A stretch of DNA of 64,000 bases from Sporosarcina sp. 6E9 (GCF_017921835.1 NZ_JAGEMN010000001.1:1605874-1669873), one strand, 5' to 3'. Counted from the stretch's first letter, positions 53,121 to 63,638 are shown. The notes: generated from the letters alone by a model not told the origin. Numbers and translations are program-made.

Positions 53121-53155
53121 AAGGCAACTTCCGGAATTTGCGGAGTTGCCTTTTT
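53121..53155. terminator. Terminator of manA
   Basis: The stem AAGGCAACTTCCG/CGGAGTTGCCTT, imperfect in the middle, with T runs on both strands. The 256 bp between trpS and this hairpin hold no supported gene. Confidence 0.8.
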
Positions 53156-53159
53156 CGTA

Positions 53160-54104
53160 TTAAATATGCGAAACAATTAGCGTTGCTTTGCCTTCAATCT
53201 GAAAATCACCGGCATTTGCTGGAATGATAAAATGATCACCCTTTTTAAGCGGGTATGATTCATTGCCTATCGTTAAGGCGCCCGTTCCGTCAATGACACT
53301 TGCCAATAGAAATGGGCTAAAGTTGAAATTTGCTGTTCCGTCGATATCCCATTTATACACAGTGAAATACTCTGCTTCAACAAACTTTGTAATCTTTGCG
53401 CCTAAAATAGTGCTTTGCTCTGGAGTTGTTACAGCGTCGTTATGGGGAATTGTAGAAACAGCAATCGATTTATCGATATGTAATTCACGTAATTGCCCCT
53501 CTTGATCAACTCGGTCGTAATCATACAAACGATAAGTTGTATCAGAACTTTGCTGTGTTTCTAGTACGACTGTTCCTTGACCCAACGCATGAATCGTTCC
53601 GCTTGGCACGTAGAAAAAATCACCTGGTTTAATTTTCACATTTCGCAGTAAAGAATTCCATTCACCTTTTTTAATCAGCTCAGTAAATTCTGCTTTAGTC
53701 TTGGCATTATGCCCAAAAATGATTTCCGCGTCCGCTTCACAATCGATAATATACCAGCACTCGGTCTTTCCAAGCTCGCCATTTTCATGTAAGTTGGCGT
53801 ACGCATCGTCTGGATGAACTTGAACAGATAAATTCGTATTCGCATCCAAAATTTTTGTTAACAGCGGAAATACTTCTGTCTGATGACTTCCGAATAACGC
53901 CGGTTGTTCATCCCAAAGTTCAATTAACGTTTGACCTGCAAATTCACCATTCTTCACAATGGATGGCCCGTTTGGGTGTGCAGAAATTGCCCAACACTCG
54001 CCAGTCTTATCTGATGGGGTGTCGTAACCGAATTGCTCTTTCAAAGCAGAGCCTCCCCATATTCGTTCTTGAAATACCGGTTCTAAAAATAATGGTTGTT
54101 TCAT
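53160..54104 (-). CDS. manA: Mannose-6-phosphate isomerase, class I
   Basis: A 314-residue zinc isomerase interconverting mannose-6-P and fructose-6-P. Zinc ligands are visible in SVQVHPDD (Gln, His), GKTECWYI (Glu) and PSGTIHALG (His). The length is the short Bacillus type. GGA lies 9 nt before ATG 54104. Divergent from manR-manP; together they take up mannose as mannose-6-P and feed glycolysis. Confidence 0.93.
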   Translation of the reverse strand: MKQPLFLEPVFQERIWGGSALKEQFGYDTPSDKTGECWAISAHPNGPSIVKNGEFAGQTLIELWDEQPALFGSHQTEVFPLLTKILDANTNLSVQVHPDDAYANLHENGELGKTECWYIIDCEADAEIIFGHNAKTKAEFTELIKKGEWNSLLRNVKIKPGDFFYVPSGTIHALGQGTVVLETQQSSDTTYRLYDYDRVDQEGQLRELHIDKSIAVSTIPHNDAVTTPEQSTILGAKITKFVEAEYFTVYKWDIDGTANFNFSPFLLASVIDGTGALTIGNESYPLKKGDHFIIPANAGDFQIEGKATLIVSHI

Positions 54105-54286
54105 AAATAATCATCCTTTCACCATTTACATCTTTATCACACTTTGAACTACTCTTCAAAAGAAATGTGCGATGGATTTTCTAATGCTGTTCCAAATTAT
54201 ACAGTTGTCATGTATTCATTGGTATAATAACGATACTCGTAAGTAGAACAACTGGAGATTATTTTTCAACTAAAGAGGCGAAATGA

Positions 54287-56170
54287 ATGAATGTACGTCA
54301 ATTTGAATTAATAAATATATTGTTAACTAGCCAAGAGCGCTATCTTCTAGTAGATGACTTGGCACAGAAACTAAACTGCTCAGAAAAAACAATTCGTAAT
54401 GACTTGAAATATGCAGCGGATCTTTTTAACAAACATTCCAATATTCAACTCAACCGAAAACCAGGTTACGGTGTTTTTTTACTTGGGAAAAAAGAAGACC
54501 GACTCCGATTGTTAACAATATTACAGAAAAATCGTGAGAAACCAACTGATGAACGAATATTTGACATGACTTTTGAGCTTTTAACAGCTGTCAATCCCTT
54601 GACACTGCAACACTTTTCTGAACAGCACTTTACAAATAGAACAAGCATAAAAAAAGATTTAGAATTAATTGCCGGGTGGCTTCGTCCGTTTGAAATTACT
54701 TTAGAAGCAAAACAGAATGTCGGGGTGTTTCTTATTGCTGAAGAAGCAAAAAGGCGTAGCGCAATTGCCCAGCTTGTTACCACCTATAGTCACGAACAGC
54801 AATCCATTATTCGGCTATTTCCTGAGCATGAAGTAAATTTTGTAACATCCATAATTAAAAAGCGCGGGTTTGTTTTTACGGATGAAACTTTTGATAGGTT
54901 AGTCATCCATATAATCATTGCGATTAAGCGAATTAAACAAAAAAGCCCGATTTCACTACCTGGACAAGATTCAAACATTACGAATCGGGTGGAATATAAA
55001 CAAGCACAGCAATTGGTGAAGGAAATCGAATCTTTTTTCACGCTCCGAATTCCTGAAAGTGAAGTAACTTACTTAGCCTGGCACTTAATAAGCGGAAAAA
55101 AACTAACAGAGGGCGAAACAAACAATCCATTTCTCGTAACATTAGTCACTGAACTAATAACCGAGATGTCGCAGTTAACAAAAACTGATTTTACAAGTGA
55201 TCATACATTATTCCAAGGGCTTATGATTCACTTACAACCAGTGCTAAATCGACTTTCTTACCAACTACCTATTAAAAACCCATTACTAACGGAAATTAAA
55301 AATAAGTATCCCTATATGTTCAGCATGGTCATTTTAGCACTGAAAAAATCTGATGAATTATTCCAGGTGATATTACTTGAAGATGAAGTAGCTTACATTG
55401 TCCTTCATTTCCAAGCATCGGTGGAACGTCAAAAACAAATAACTTTACAGAGAAAACGCGCAATTATTGTTTGTCACCTTGGAATTGGCATGTCTAATTT
55501 ATTAAGATCAAAAGTTGAGCGCCAACTACCTGATTTAAGAATTGTACAGTGTATCAGCAAAGCTGATTTACATAACTACTTGTCGGATGACTTGGACCTT
55601 ATTATCTCTACAATTGAGTTACCAGACATGCCAATTCGGCATATTGTTATTTCACCTTTATTTAATTTAGATGACCAGGACCGTTTACAAACTTTTATTA
55701 ACATGGACGGGCCGGCAAGTGTCGAACAACATGCGTATGCTACTTTGCTTCATTTTATTGATGAAAACTCTATCTTCTTACAGATTGATCTAGAACATCG
55801 GTATGAAGTCGTGGAAATGCTAGCTACCGCCTTATATAAGCGAGGTTATGTCCAAGAAGAATTCATACACACGGCTGTTTTAAGAGAAAGAACGTCAGCG
55901 ACTTCAATTGGATCCTCGATTGCGATACCACATGGCAATCCATCTGGCATTCTACACTCAGGTATTGCTGTAGCTATTTTGAAACAGCCAATTGAATGGG
56001 GAGTAGATAAAGTTTCCCTTGTATTTTTACTGGCTGTTGTTGATGAAGAAACCAAAGTAACCAAAAGCCTTTTTAATGAATTATCATTTTTAAGTGAACA
56101 AGACGAACTCGTAAAAGAATTAATCCAACAAAAAAATACGTCCGCTTTTATAAAAAGTTTGACACAATAA
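54287..56170 (+). CDS. manR: PRD-containing PTS-regulated activator ManR
   Basis: A 627-residue transcription activator: HTH domain (1-60), second HTH-like segment (80-170), two PTS regulation domains (about 180-285 and 290-390), an EIIB-like domain with Cys (IIVCHLGIGMSNLL, near 404) and an EIIA-like domain with His549 (AIPHGNPSG). Phosphorylation of the PRD and EII-like residues by the mannose PTS sets activity. The following gene is the mannose/fructose transporter, so ManR is the best call; LicR or MtlR-like roles are less likely. GAGG lies 8 nt before ATG 54287. Confidence 0.85.
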   Translation: MNVRQFELINILLTSQERYLLVDDLAQKLNCSEKTIRNDLKYAADLFNKHSNIQLNRKPGYGVFLLGKKEDRLRLLTILQKNREKPTDERIFDMTFELLTAVNPLTLQHFSEQHFTNRTSIKKDLELIAGWLRPFEITLEAKQNVGVFLIAEEAKRRSAIAQLVTTYSHEQQSIIRLFPEHEVNFVTSIIKKRGFVFTDETFDRLVIHIIIAIKRIKQKSPISLPGQDSNITNRVEYKQAQQLVKEIESFFTLRIPESEVTYLAWHLISGKKLTEGETNNPFLVTLVTELITEMSQLTKTDFTSDHTLFQGLMIHLQPVLNRLSYQLPIKNPLLTEIKNKYPYMFSMVILALKKSDELFQVILLEDEVAYIVLHFQASVERQKQITLQRKRAIIVCHLGIGMSNLLRSKVERQLPDLRIVQCISKADLHNYLSDDLDLIISTIELPDMPIRHIVISPLFNLDDQDRLQTFINMDGPASVEQHAYATLLHFIDENSIFLQIDLEHRYEVVEMLATALYKRGYVQEEFIHTAVLRERTSATSIGSSIAIPHGNPSGILHSGIAVAILKQPIEWGVDKVSLVFLLAVVDEETKVTKSLFNELSFLSEQDELVKELIQQKNTSAFIKSLTQ

Positions 56171-56175
56171 CGGTG

Positions 56176-56198
56176 TTTTACCGGAAGTTTCGGTAAAA
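56176..56198. promoter_or_regulatory. Candidate ManR operator upstream of manP
   Basis: Inverted repeat TTTTACCG-GAAGTTT-CGGTAAAA, centred about 53 bp before the predicted manP transcription start. A TATAAT -10 is at 56228-56233 with a poor -35 (TATTTA), as expected for an activator-dependent promoter. It could alternatively act as a hairpin between the genes. Confidence 0.5.
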
Positions 56199-56276
56199 GT
56201 ATAGCTATTTACTTCCTTATTCGGGTATATAATATGGACAGAGTTGAACCATAGTAACTATAAGGAGGACGTTCAA

Positions 56277-58214
56277 ATGAAAATACTAGCTGTAACTGCT
56301 TGTCCAGTCGGAATTGCCCATACGTTTATGGCAGCCGAGAACTTGGAAAAAGCCGGTAAAGAGCTTGGCATCGATATAAAAGTAGAAACACAAGGATCGA
56401 CAGGCGTTGAAAATGCACTTACAGATTGCGACATTGAAGAAGCAGACGGAATTATTATTGCTGCTGATAGAACAATCGATAAAGAACGATTTGCTGGAAA
56501 AAAAGTGATCATTACAGGGGTGCAAGATGGAATTCGCCGCCCAAAAGAATTGATCAACCAATTTAAATCAGGTGAAGTGCCTGTTTACAAACCCGGTAAA
56601 CGCGCAACTTCAAGTTCTCAAGAAGATCACGGTTCCAAGCAAAATCCAATCTATCGTCACTTAATGAACGGCGTTTCCTATATGATACCGTTTATAGTTG
56701 TCGGCGGTTTACTTATTGCGATTGCGTTAACTTTAGGTGGAGAGCAAACGCCTGGCGGGATTGTGATCCCTGAAGATTCGGTTTGGAAAACAGTTGAAAG
56801 CCTAGGTGGCACTGCATTCACCTTTATGATTCCAATTTTAGCCGGATTTATCGCTGTTAGTATTGCGGACAGACCAGGACTAGCGCCCGGTCTTATCGGT
56901 GGATTTATCGCTGCCAATGGGAGTTTTTACGGTAGTGAGGCTGGCGCAGGATTTATCGGCGGAATTATCGCTGGTTTCTTGGCGGGTTATGTTGCGCTCT
57001 TTATAAAAAACATTAAAGTTCCAAGGGCGCTACAACCCATAATGCCCATTATTATTATCCCGGTTTTTGCTTCACTCATAGTTGGACTAGCTTTCATTTA
57101 CATTATCGGTGCACCTGTTGCGGGAATTTTTGAGGCGTTAACGACTTGGCTCGCCGGAATGCAAGGAACAAGCTCCATTTTACTTGCACTTATACTTGGT
57201 GCAATGATTTCATTTGATATGGGCGGCCCATTTAACAAGGTTGCCTTCCTCTTCGGTGCAGCTATGATTGTCGAAGGTAATTATGGCATTATGGGACCCA
57301 TTGCTGTAGCGATTTGTATTCCGCCAATCGGCATGGGTGTTGCAACATTTTTAAACAAAAAGAAATACCGTGAAGCGGAACAAGAAGCAGGAAAAGCCTC
57401 GTTTACAATGGGCTTGTTCGGGATTACCGAAGGTGCTATTCCCTTTGCCGCACAAGATCCACTTCGGGTTATTCCAAGTATTATGGTTGGTTCTATGGTC
57501 GGGGCAGTTATTGCGATGATCGGACAAGTTGGTAATAAGGTTGCTCACGGCGGACCAATCGTTGCTGTTCTTGGTGCCGTTGACAATGTAGTTATGTTTT
57601 TCATCGCTGCGGCAGTCGGGGTATTCGTAACGGCATTCATGGTAAACTTTTTAAAGAAAGATGTTTCTTTCGAGCCAGCGGTTGCAGTAGCTGGCGATAC
57701 ACACACACAAGAGAATGTTGAAGTGACACCAGAAGCTACGACTACTGAAGGTGAGATTCGTAAATTAACAGATATTACAAATGAACATTTAATCGATGTG
57801 AACTTACAAGGAACAACGCGTGATGACATCATTGACGAATTAATAAACAAGTTAGATGCTAACGGTGTACTTGATACAAAAGAGACTTTCAGAGAAGCCA
57901 TCTTTAACCGTGAAGCGCAAAGTTCGACAGGTATTGGTGCAAATATCGCAATTCCGCATGGTAAATCCAATGCCGTTAAACGTCCTGCCGTCGTTTTCGG
58001 ACTTCAACAGGCCGGCGTTGATTGGAACAGTATTGATGGTACAGACGCCAAAATAATATTTATGATTGCTGTACCCGAAAAAAGTGCCGGCGATGCACAT
58101 TTGAAAATCTTACAAATGCTTTCGCGGAAATTAATGGATGACACTTTTAGAAATGAGCTACTAGCAGTAACTACCACAGAAGAAGCATATAGACTGTTGG
58201 ATACGATTCAATGA
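56277..58214 (+). CDS. manP: PTS mannose/fructose transporter, EIIBCA (ManP)
   Basis: A 645-residue fused PTS permease in the order EIIB (1-100; phospho-Cys9 in TACPVGIAHTF), EIIC (about 120-460, eight or more helices, with GGLLIAIALTLGG and FDMGGPFNK) and EIIA (about 500-645; phospho-His561 in AIPHGKSNAV). It imports and phosphorylates mannose (or fructose). The length and BCA order match B. subtilis ManP. The frame opens 11 codons earlier, but GGAGG is 8 nt before ATG 56277. Fructose as substrate cannot be excluded, but manA and manR next door favour mannose. Confidence 0.88.
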   Translation: MKILAVTACPVGIAHTFMAAENLEKAGKELGIDIKVETQGSTGVENALTDCDIEEADGIIIAADRTIDKERFAGKKVIITGVQDGIRRPKELINQFKSGEVPVYKPGKRATSSSQEDHGSKQNPIYRHLMNGVSYMIPFIVVGGLLIAIALTLGGEQTPGGIVIPEDSVWKTVESLGGTAFTFMIPILAGFIAVSIADRPGLAPGLIGGFIAANGSFYGSEAGAGFIGGIIAGFLAGYVALFIKNIKVPRALQPIMPIIIIPVFASLIVGLAFIYIIGAPVAGIFEALTTWLAGMQGTSSILLALILGAMISFDMGGPFNKVAFLFGAAMIVEGNYGIMGPIAVAICIPPIGMGVATFLNKKKYREAEQEAGKASFTMGLFGITEGAIPFAAQDPLRVIPSIMVGSMVGAVIAMIGQVGNKVAHGGPIVAVLGAVDNVVMFFIAAAVGVFVTAFMVNFLKKDVSFEPAVAVAGDTHTQENVEVTPEATTTEGEIRKLTDITNEHLIDVNLQGTTRDDIIDELINKLDANGVLDTKETFREAIFNREAQSSTGIGANIAIPHGKSNAVKRPAVVFGLQQAGVDWNSIDGTDAKIIFMIAVPEKSAGDAHLKILQMLSRKLMDDTFRNELLAVTTTEEAYRLLDTIQ

Positions 58215-58217
58215 ACA

Positions 58218-58257
58218 TAAAAAAACGAGTTATTCGATATCGAATAACTCGTTTTTT
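58218..58257. terminator. Bidirectional terminator between manP and fabF
   Basis: A perfect palindrome, AAAAAACGAGTTATTCGAT and its complement, with T runs on both strands. Confidence 0.9.
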
Positions 58258-58262
58258 GTATT

Positions 58263-59501
58263 TTATATTTTCTTGAAAATTAGTGTCGCGTTATGTCCGC
58301 CGAAACCAAGTGAGTTGCTCATCGCGTATTCGATATTAGCTTTTCGTGCTTCGTTTGGTACGACATCCAGGTCACATTCTGGATCAGCATTCACATAGTT
58401 CATTGTTGGTGGTAGAATGCCTTCTTGAAGTGCTTTGACTGTAAAGATTGCTTCAAGACCGCCAGCTGCTCCTAGAAGATGTCCTGTCATCGATTTCGTA
58501 GAGCTTATCGCAAGTTTGTAGGCATGGTCACCGAAAACGGTTTTCGCCGCCATCGTCTCAAACTGGTCGTTATAAGGTGTACTTGTACCGTGCGCATTAA
58601 TATAGTCGATTTTATCTGGAGAAATCTCTCCTTCTTCTATTGCCTGCCTCATCGCACGTGCCGCACCTTCGCCTTCTGGAGCTGGAGCTGTAATATGATG
58701 CGCATCCCCAGTTGAGCCGTATCCGATAAGTTCCGCGTAAATTTTCGCTCCACGCTTGACTGCATGTTCGTATTCTTCAAGGATAACGATTCCCGCACCT
58801 TCACCGATTACGAAGCCGTCACGTTCGGCATCGAAAGGACGAGATGCTTGAGTTGGATCGGGATTTAAGGACAGTGCTTTGTTTGCACAAAATCCAGCGA
58901 CAGACATCGTTGTAATTGGCGCTTCAGCACCACCTGAAATCATAACGTCTGCATCCCCACGTCGAATCACCTCGAATGCATCGCCAATCGAATTCGTTCC
59001 AGATGCACAAGCAGTTACTGTACAAGAGTTAATCCCTTTCGCGCCAAAATGAATCGAAACCTGACCAGAAGCCATATCCGGAATCATCATTGGTACAAAG
59101 AAAGGACTTACACGGCGATAGCCTCTTTCTTGGAATGTTAAAAACTGCTGTTCATGTGTCTCCATGCCGCCGATTCCTGATCCAATCCATACGCCTGTAC
59201 GAAGTTTAAGTTCTTCATCAAGCTCTTCTAAACCAGCGTCTTTCATTGCCATAATCGATGCTGCAAGCGCGTAGTGAGTGAAACGGTCCATTTTCCGCGC
59301 TTCTTTACGCTCAATATAGTCTTCAATATTAAAATCTTTTACTTCTGCGGCTACTTTAACGGGGAACTGATCACTGTCTAGTCTAGTCAGCGGTCCAACA
59401 CCTGATTTACCATTAATAACAGCTTCCCAAGATTCTTCAGCTGTATTCCCTACCGGTGAGATAGCGCCAATTCCCGTAATAACTACACGTCTTTTAGTCA
59501 T
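58263..59501 (-). CDS. fabF: Beta-ketoacyl-ACP synthase II
   Basis: A 412-residue condensing enzyme elongating malonyl-ACP-derived chains. The catalytic triad is visible: Cys in [12 protein letters not shown], His in [11 protein letters not shown] and His in [13 protein letters not shown]. It follows fabH by 79 bp in the same unit, controlled by FapR at the upstream operator. Length and sequence are typical for Bacillus FabF. Confidence 0.97.
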   Translation of the reverse strand: MTKRRVVITGIGAISPVGNTAEESWEAVINGKSGVGPLTRLDSDQFPVKVAAEVKDFNIEDYIERKEARKMDRFTHYALAASIMAMKDAGLEELDEELKLRTGVWIGSGIGGMETHEQQFLTFQERGYRRVSPFFVPMMIPDMASGQVSIHFGAKGINSCTVTACASGTNSIGDAFEVIRRGDADVMISGGAEAPITTMSVAGFCANKALSLNPDPTQASRPFDAERDGFVIGEGAGIVILEEYEHAVKRGAKIYAELIGYGSTGDAHHITAPAPEGEGAARAMRQAIEEGEISPDKIDYINAHGTSTPYNDQFETMAAKTVFGDHAYKLAISSTKSMTGHLLGAAGGLEAIFTVKALQEGILPPTMNYVNADPECDLDVVPNEARKANIEYAMSNSLGFGGHNATLIFKKI

Positions 59502-59580
59502 GTTTTAAAACTCTCCTTTACGAAATATATAGCTTATTATTCAGTATAAATGCAGTTCTTAATATTAGCATTCAGAACGA

Positions 59581-60513
59581 TTATTTACCCCAACGCATAC
59601 AAATTGCGCCCCAAGTTAATCCTCCACCGAAACCAACGAAGACGATAACATCATCGTCTTTAACTTTACCCTCTTCAAGATCATCGACAAGTGAAATCGG
59701 AATTGATGCAGCAGATGTATTTCCGTATTTCTGAATCGTTTTCGACATTTTCTCAATTGGTAAGCCGAGTCGTTCACGTGAGGCTTCCATGATTCTAATA
59801 TTAGCCTGATGTGGGATTAAATAATCAACATCGTCTTTACCCAAGCCAGCCTTCTCGATTACATTCAATGCAGACTGCCCCATTTGACGTACTGCAAATT
59901 TAAATACTTCACGGCCGTTCATAATCAGCTTTTCATCTTGATAAAGATGTTTACCGCCCGACCCATCTGCACCTAGTTCGAAAGATAAAATTCCGCGACC
60001 TTCACTTACTTTTCCAACAACCGCTGCGCCTGCACCGTCGCCAAATAGGACAGCTGTATTCCGATCATCCCAATCCGTTATTTTGGATAATTTCTCAACA
60101 CCAACGACGAGCACGTAATCGTATGTGCTTGATTCAACAAACTGTTTCGCAGTCACCAAACCATACATAAAGCCCGCGCATGCCGCGGAAATATCCATTG
60201 CAGCTGCGTTTTTAGCGCCTAACTGTTCTTGTAGCATCGTCGAAACGGATGGAAAAGGACGATCCGGTGTAACTGTGGCGACAAGTATTAACCCGATGTC
60301 ATCTGGGCTTACCCCGGAATTTTCTATCGCATTGACCGCCGCGTTGTATGCCATATGTGATGTATCCATATCATCGGCAGCAATTCTTCTTTCCTCAATA
60401 CCTGTCATAGTACGAATCCATTCATCGGATGTATCCATTCGTTTTTCAAGATCCGCGTTTGTTAATATATGTGACGGAACGTATTTTCCTACTCCTAATA
60501 AACCTGCATTCAT
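59581..60513 (-). CDS. fabH: Beta-ketoacyl-ACP synthase III
   Basis: A 310-residue initiator condensing enzyme using acyl-CoA primers (branched-chain in Bacillus) with malonyl-ACP. The triad is Cys in [12 protein letters not shown], His in [10 protein letters not shown] and Asn in [15 protein letters not shown] precedes ATG 60513. First gene of the fabH-fabF unit; a FapR operator overlaps its promoter. Confidence 0.97.
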   Translation of the reverse strand: MNAGLLGVGKYVPSHILTNADLEKRMDTSDEWIRTMTGIEERRIAADDMDTSHMAYNAAVNAIENSGVSPDDIGLILVATVTPDRPFPSVSTMLQEQLGAKNAAAMDISAACAGFMYGLVTAKQFVESSTYDYVLVVGVEKLSKITDWDDRNTAVLFGDGAGAAVVGKVSEGRGILSFELGADGSGGKHLYQDEKLIMNGREVFKFAVRQMGQSALNVIEKAGLGKDDVDYLIPHQANIRIMEASRERLGLPIEKMSKTIQKYGNTSAASIPISLVDDLEEGKVKDDDVIVFVGFGGGLTWGAICMRWGK

Positions 60514-60543
60514 AAAAATATCCTCCGTTCTTTATCATCTAAT

Positions 60544-60562
60544 ATTAGTACCTGGTATTAAT
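60544..60562. promoter_or_regulatory. FapR operator of fabH-fabF
   Basis: ATTAGTACCTGGTATTAAT matches the FapR consensus (TTAGTACCTGATACTAA type) closely. It overlaps the -10 of the fabH promoter; malonyl-CoA would release FapR. Confidence 0.9.
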
Positions 60563-60589
60563 CATAAGAGATTCGAATGATTTTTACAA
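60561..60589 (-). promoter_or_regulatory. fabH promoter
   Basis: -35 TTGTAA (60584-60589) and -10 TATGAT (60561-60566), 17 bp apart on the minus strand. Confidence 0.75.
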
Positions 60590-60703
60590 CAGGCCGACAC
60601 CAATTCGCCAAAATAAACTTTATATTAATTGAATAATTGTTTCCCAACTGTCAAGCCTATGGTATGATTGTTTGAGGAAATAGTAATGTAGAGGTGAGCT
60701 AAA

Positions 60704-60886
60704 TTGAGATTCATTTTAACTTTTGTATGGGCATTCGCTTTAGTTACGTTGCTTAATTATGTTGTTGGAGCGATTGCAAACGTTCCATTCAATTTTGAAG
60801 CGGGTATAATTATAGCAGCAGTTGTAGGAGTTTTAGTCATTCTTGTTGGTGAATCAATGCCAGAAGGACCTATTTCGGATAATTGA
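60704..60886 (+). CDS. yjzD: DUF2929-family small membrane protein (YjzD-like)
   Basis: A 60-residue protein with two hydrophobic helices (about 3-24 and 32-50) separated by a short loop, resembling the YjzD/DUF2929 family found next to fabH in Bacillus. TTG start at 60704 with a GAGGTGAG site just upstream. Function unknown. Convergent with clpB and sharing its terminator. Confidence 0.75.
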   Translation: MRFILTFVWAFALVTLLNYVVGAIANVPFNFEAGIIIAAVVGVLVILVGESMPEGPISDN

Positions 60887-60890
60887 TTTT

Positions 60891-60930
60891 AAAAAAGCAG
60901 CTATGGAGAAATACGCCATAGCTGCTTTTT
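60891..60930. terminator. Bidirectional terminator between yjzD and clpB
   Basis: AAAAAGCAGCTATGG/CCATAGCTGCTTTTT with a 9-nt loop, T runs on both strands. Confidence 0.9.
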
Positions 60931-60934
60931 AGTT

Positions 60935-63076
60935 CTATTGTTTTTTTACAACGAGTTCACCGTCGGCCATCGTAAGTAGAAATTCTCCGTTCGGGCCAAT
61001 GTCGCCTTTGATTAATTCACGCGCGACGACAGTCTCGACATGCCTTTGGATAAATCGTTTCAATGGGCGTGCGCCGAAATCCGCATCTGTCCCTTCTTCG
61101 ACAATCCAATCCAAAACCGCTTCTTCGTATTTCATCGTCACTTCTTGCTCGTCAAGTCTCATTACGAGGTCTTCAATCATTTTCCCTGCAATTCGCTTAA
61201 ATGCATTACCAGTTAATGAATGAAAAATAATAATGTCATCCATTCGGTTCAATAGCTCTGGCTTGAAATGATTTCTTAACTCAGCCATGACAAGATCTTC
61301 AGCGGCATGGTTTTCAGTATCCGCTAATCCATGTAACAAATAGGATGAGCCAATATTTGAAGTCATTATGATAACCGTATTTGTGAAATTGACTAGCCTT
61401 CCTTGGCTGTCTGTAATGCGGCCATCATCAAGCACTTGTAGAAGTATATTAGCCACATCTGGATGCGCTTTTTCAATTTCATCTAATAGCACAACTGAAT
61501 AAGGATTGCGTCGAACAGCTTCCGTTAATTGTCCGCCTTCTTCATAACCAATATATCCAGGGGGTGCGCCGACAAGTCGAGAAACACTATGTTTCTCCAT
61601 ATATTCAGACATATCAATGCGAATGAAATGATCTTCCGAATCAAATAATGTCGCGGCTAACGTTTTCGCGAGCTCCGTCTTCCCTACCCCCGTTGGGCCA
61701 AGAAACAGGAATGAGCCAATGGGTTTATTGGGATCTTGAATGCCTGCACGTGCTCGCCATACAGCTTCAGTTACAAGTTGAACGGCATCGTCTTGCCCAA
61801 TAACGCGCTCTTGTAGCGTTTCACGTAAACGTAGGAGCTTTTCCCTTTCACCTTCAACCAATTTAGTTACCGGAATGCCTGTCCATCTGGCAACAATTGT
61901 CGCGATTTCTTCCTCAGTTACTTCCTCACGTAAAAGTCGATTTTCTTTACCATCAAGTAATGGCGCTTCAAATGTTTTAAGTTCAGCCTCCATTGCAGGA
62001 ATTTTTCCGTGGCGAAGTTCTGCGGCTTTATTCAAATCATAGCGATTTTCTGCATCTTCTAACTCTCGTCTGAATTGATCAAGCTGTTCTCGTTTTTCTT
62101 GAATTTTACTTAAAGTTTCTTTTTCCGATTCCCACTGGGCGCGCATATCAGCAGAAGAATCCTTCAGCTCTTGCAACTCTTCGCGTAAAAGTTGAAGTCT
62201 TGTTTGACTCGCTGGATCTTTCTCTTTCTGCAAGGCTTGCTCTTCAATTTCGAGTTGCATCATTCTCCGAGTAACGGCGTCAAGTTCTTGCGGCATCGAA
62301 TCGATTTCTGTTCGAATCATCGCACTTGCTTCATCGATTAAATCAATGGCTTTGTCAGGTAAAAACCTTTCTGTAATATAGCGATTCGACAAAGCGGCTG
62401 CTGCTACAATGGCCCGGTCATGGATACGCACGCCGTGGTGCAATTCATACATTTCTTTTAATCCTCTTAAGATTGAGACTGTATCTTCAACAGAAGGTTC
62501 GCGAACCATGACTTGCTGAAAACGACGCTCCAATGCTGGATCTTTTTCGATATACATTCGATATTCATCTAGTGTCGTTGCGCCAATACAATAAAGTTCG
62601 CCGCGAGCCAACATAGGCTTTAACATATTGCCGGCATCCATTGCCCCGTCCGACTTCCCAGCGCCAACGATTGTATGGATTTCATCGATGAAAAGGATAA
62701 TTTGTCCTTCGCTATCTTTTACTTGTTTTAAAACACTTTTTAACCGTTCCTCGAATTCACCCCGGTATTTTGCGCCTGCGATAAGTGCACTCATATCAAG
62801 TTCGAAAATTTCGCGTCCCTTTAATCCCTCTGGAACATCACCTTTTACAATTCGTTGGGCGAGTCCTTCAACGATTGCCGTCTTCCCTACCCCTGGTTCT
62901 CCAATCAAGACCGGATTGTTTTTTGTTTTCCGTGATAAAATACGAATTGTATTACGAATTTCTTCATCGCGCCCAATGACAGGATCCATCTTTCCATTTT
63001 TCACTTCTTCTACAAGGTTGCGACCAAATTGTTCAAGTGGTGTCCGTTCGTCTTCTTGCTGTCCTTGCATTCTCAT
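60935..63076 (-). CDS. clpB: ClpB disaggregase lacking the N-terminal domain
   Basis: A 713-residue Hsp100 ATPase. NBD1 has Walker A GEPGVGKT (59-66) and Walker B ILFIDE (about 128-132); the ClpB coiled-coil middle domain spans about 255-375; NBD2 has Walker A GPTGVGKT (460-467). The sequence [30 protein letters not shown] is typical of ClpB. The roughly 145-residue N-domain of standard ClpB (about 860 residues) is absent: AAAGGTG lies 7 nt before ATG 63076, and the CtsR-controlled promoter is right upstream, so this is not an annotation artefact. It should solubilise aggregates with DnaK. A ClpL assignment is less likely because of the full middle domain. Confidence 0.9.
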   Translation of the reverse strand: MRMQGQQEDERTPLEQFGRNLVEEVKNGKMDPVIGRDEEIRNTIRILSRKTKNNPVLIGEPGVGKTAIVEGLAQRIVKGDVPEGLKGREIFELDMSALIAGAKYRGEFEERLKSVLKQVKDSEGQIILFIDEIHTIVGAGKSDGAMDAGNMLKPMLARGELYCIGATTLDEYRMYIEKDPALERRFQQVMVREPSVEDTVSILRGLKEMYELHHGVRIHDRAIVAAAALSNRYITERFLPDKAIDLIDEASAMIRTEIDSMPQELDAVTRRMMQLEIEEQALQKEKDPASQTRLQLLREELQELKDSSADMRAQWESEKETLSKIQEKREQLDQFRRELEDAENRYDLNKAAELRHGKIPAMEAELKTFEAPLLDGKENRLLREEVTEEEIATIVARWTGIPVTKLVEGEREKLLRLRETLQERVIGQDDAVQLVTEAVWRARAGIQDPNKPIGSFLFLGPTGVGKTELAKTLAATLFDSEDHFIRIDMSEYMEKHSVSRLVGAPPGYIGYEEGGQLTEAVRRNPYSVVLLDEIEKAHPDVANILLQVLDDGRITDSQGRLVNFTNTVIIMTSNIGSSYLLHGLADTENHAAEDLVMAELRNHFKPELLNRMDDIIIFHSLTGNAFKRIAGKMIEDLVMRLDEQEVTMKYEEAVLDWIVEEGTDADFGARPLKRFIQRHVETVVARELIKGDIGPNGEFLLTMADGELVVKKQ

Positions 63077-63103
63077 ACATAATCACCTTTCCTCTCGTCT
63101 GAC

Positions 63104-63120
63104 TTTGACTATCTTTGACT
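63104..63120. promoter_or_regulatory. CtsR operator of clpB
   Basis: The minus strand reads AGTCAAAGATAGTCAAA, a direct heptad repeat matching the CtsR consensus GGTCAAANANGGTCAAA. It lies just downstream of the -10, so CtsR would block transcription until heat shock. Confidence 0.88.
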
Positions 63121-63126
63121 AACTAA

Positions 63127-63155
63127 ATTATATAATGATTTAACCTCTAGGTAAA
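63127..63155 (-). promoter_or_regulatory. clpB promoter
   Basis: -10 TATAAT (63127-63132) and -35 TTTACC (63150-63155), 17 bp apart on the minus strand. Confidence 0.75.
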
Positions 63156-63223
63156 GCAGATTGATTTAAATAAAAGCGAGCGCAAACCACGGCGTAGCGT
63201 GTATTATTTAGTTTCCTAAACAT

Positions 63224-63263
63224 AAAAAAAGACTGTACAACTTAATAATAAGTCATACAGTCT
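63224..63263 (-). terminator. Terminator of yitW
   Basis: AGACTGTA/TACAGTCT with inner GACTTA/TAAGTT pairing and seven T residues on the minus strand. Confidence 0.85.
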
Positions 63264-63279
63264 GTTATTTATAAAAAGC

Positions 63280-63588
63280 TTATCGTACGCCTAATGCCAT
63301 TTTTGCATAACGCGACATATTGTCTTTTGACCAAGGTGGATTCCAAACAATATTAACGTCTACATCTTTTACTTCTGGAAGCTCCATAAGTTCTTGTTTA
63401 ATATTTCCAACAATTTGAGGTCCCATTGGACATCCCATTGATGTAAGTGTCATCGTAACTTTTGCAGTACCATCTTCATCTAATTCAACATCATAAACAA
63501 GCCCTAGATTTACTATATCTATCCCAAGCTCAGGGTCAATAACGTTTTCAATTGCGCCCATCATACTGTCTTTCATTTCTTGACTCAT
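63280..63588 (-). CDS. yitW: MIP18/DUF59-family iron-sulfur assembly factor YitW
   Basis: A 102-residue DUF59 (SufT/PaaD-like) protein matching B. subtilis YitW: VIDPELGIDIVNLGLVYDV, the reactive cysteine in TSMGCPMG, and VWNPPWSKDNMS. Such proteins assist Fe-S cluster delivery. AAGGGG lies 7 nt before ATG 63588. It follows yitV by 50 bp and probably shares its transcript. Confidence 0.93.
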   Translation of the reverse strand: MSQEMKDSMMGAIENVIDPELGIDIVNLGLVYDVELDEDGTAKVTMTLTSMGCPMGPQIVGNIKQELMELPEVKDVDVNIVWNPPWSKDNMSRYAKMALGVR

Positions 63589-63638
63589 TGTTTTACCCCT
63601 TCCAATTCAGATGATACCTTCATCATAACAGCCAACTG

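Noticed and set aside
52886..53176. 96-residue hydrophobic minus-strand frame between manA and trpS
   Set aside because: It starts inside the manA terminator and stop region, has no ribosome site, and its hydrophobicity follows AT-rich codons.
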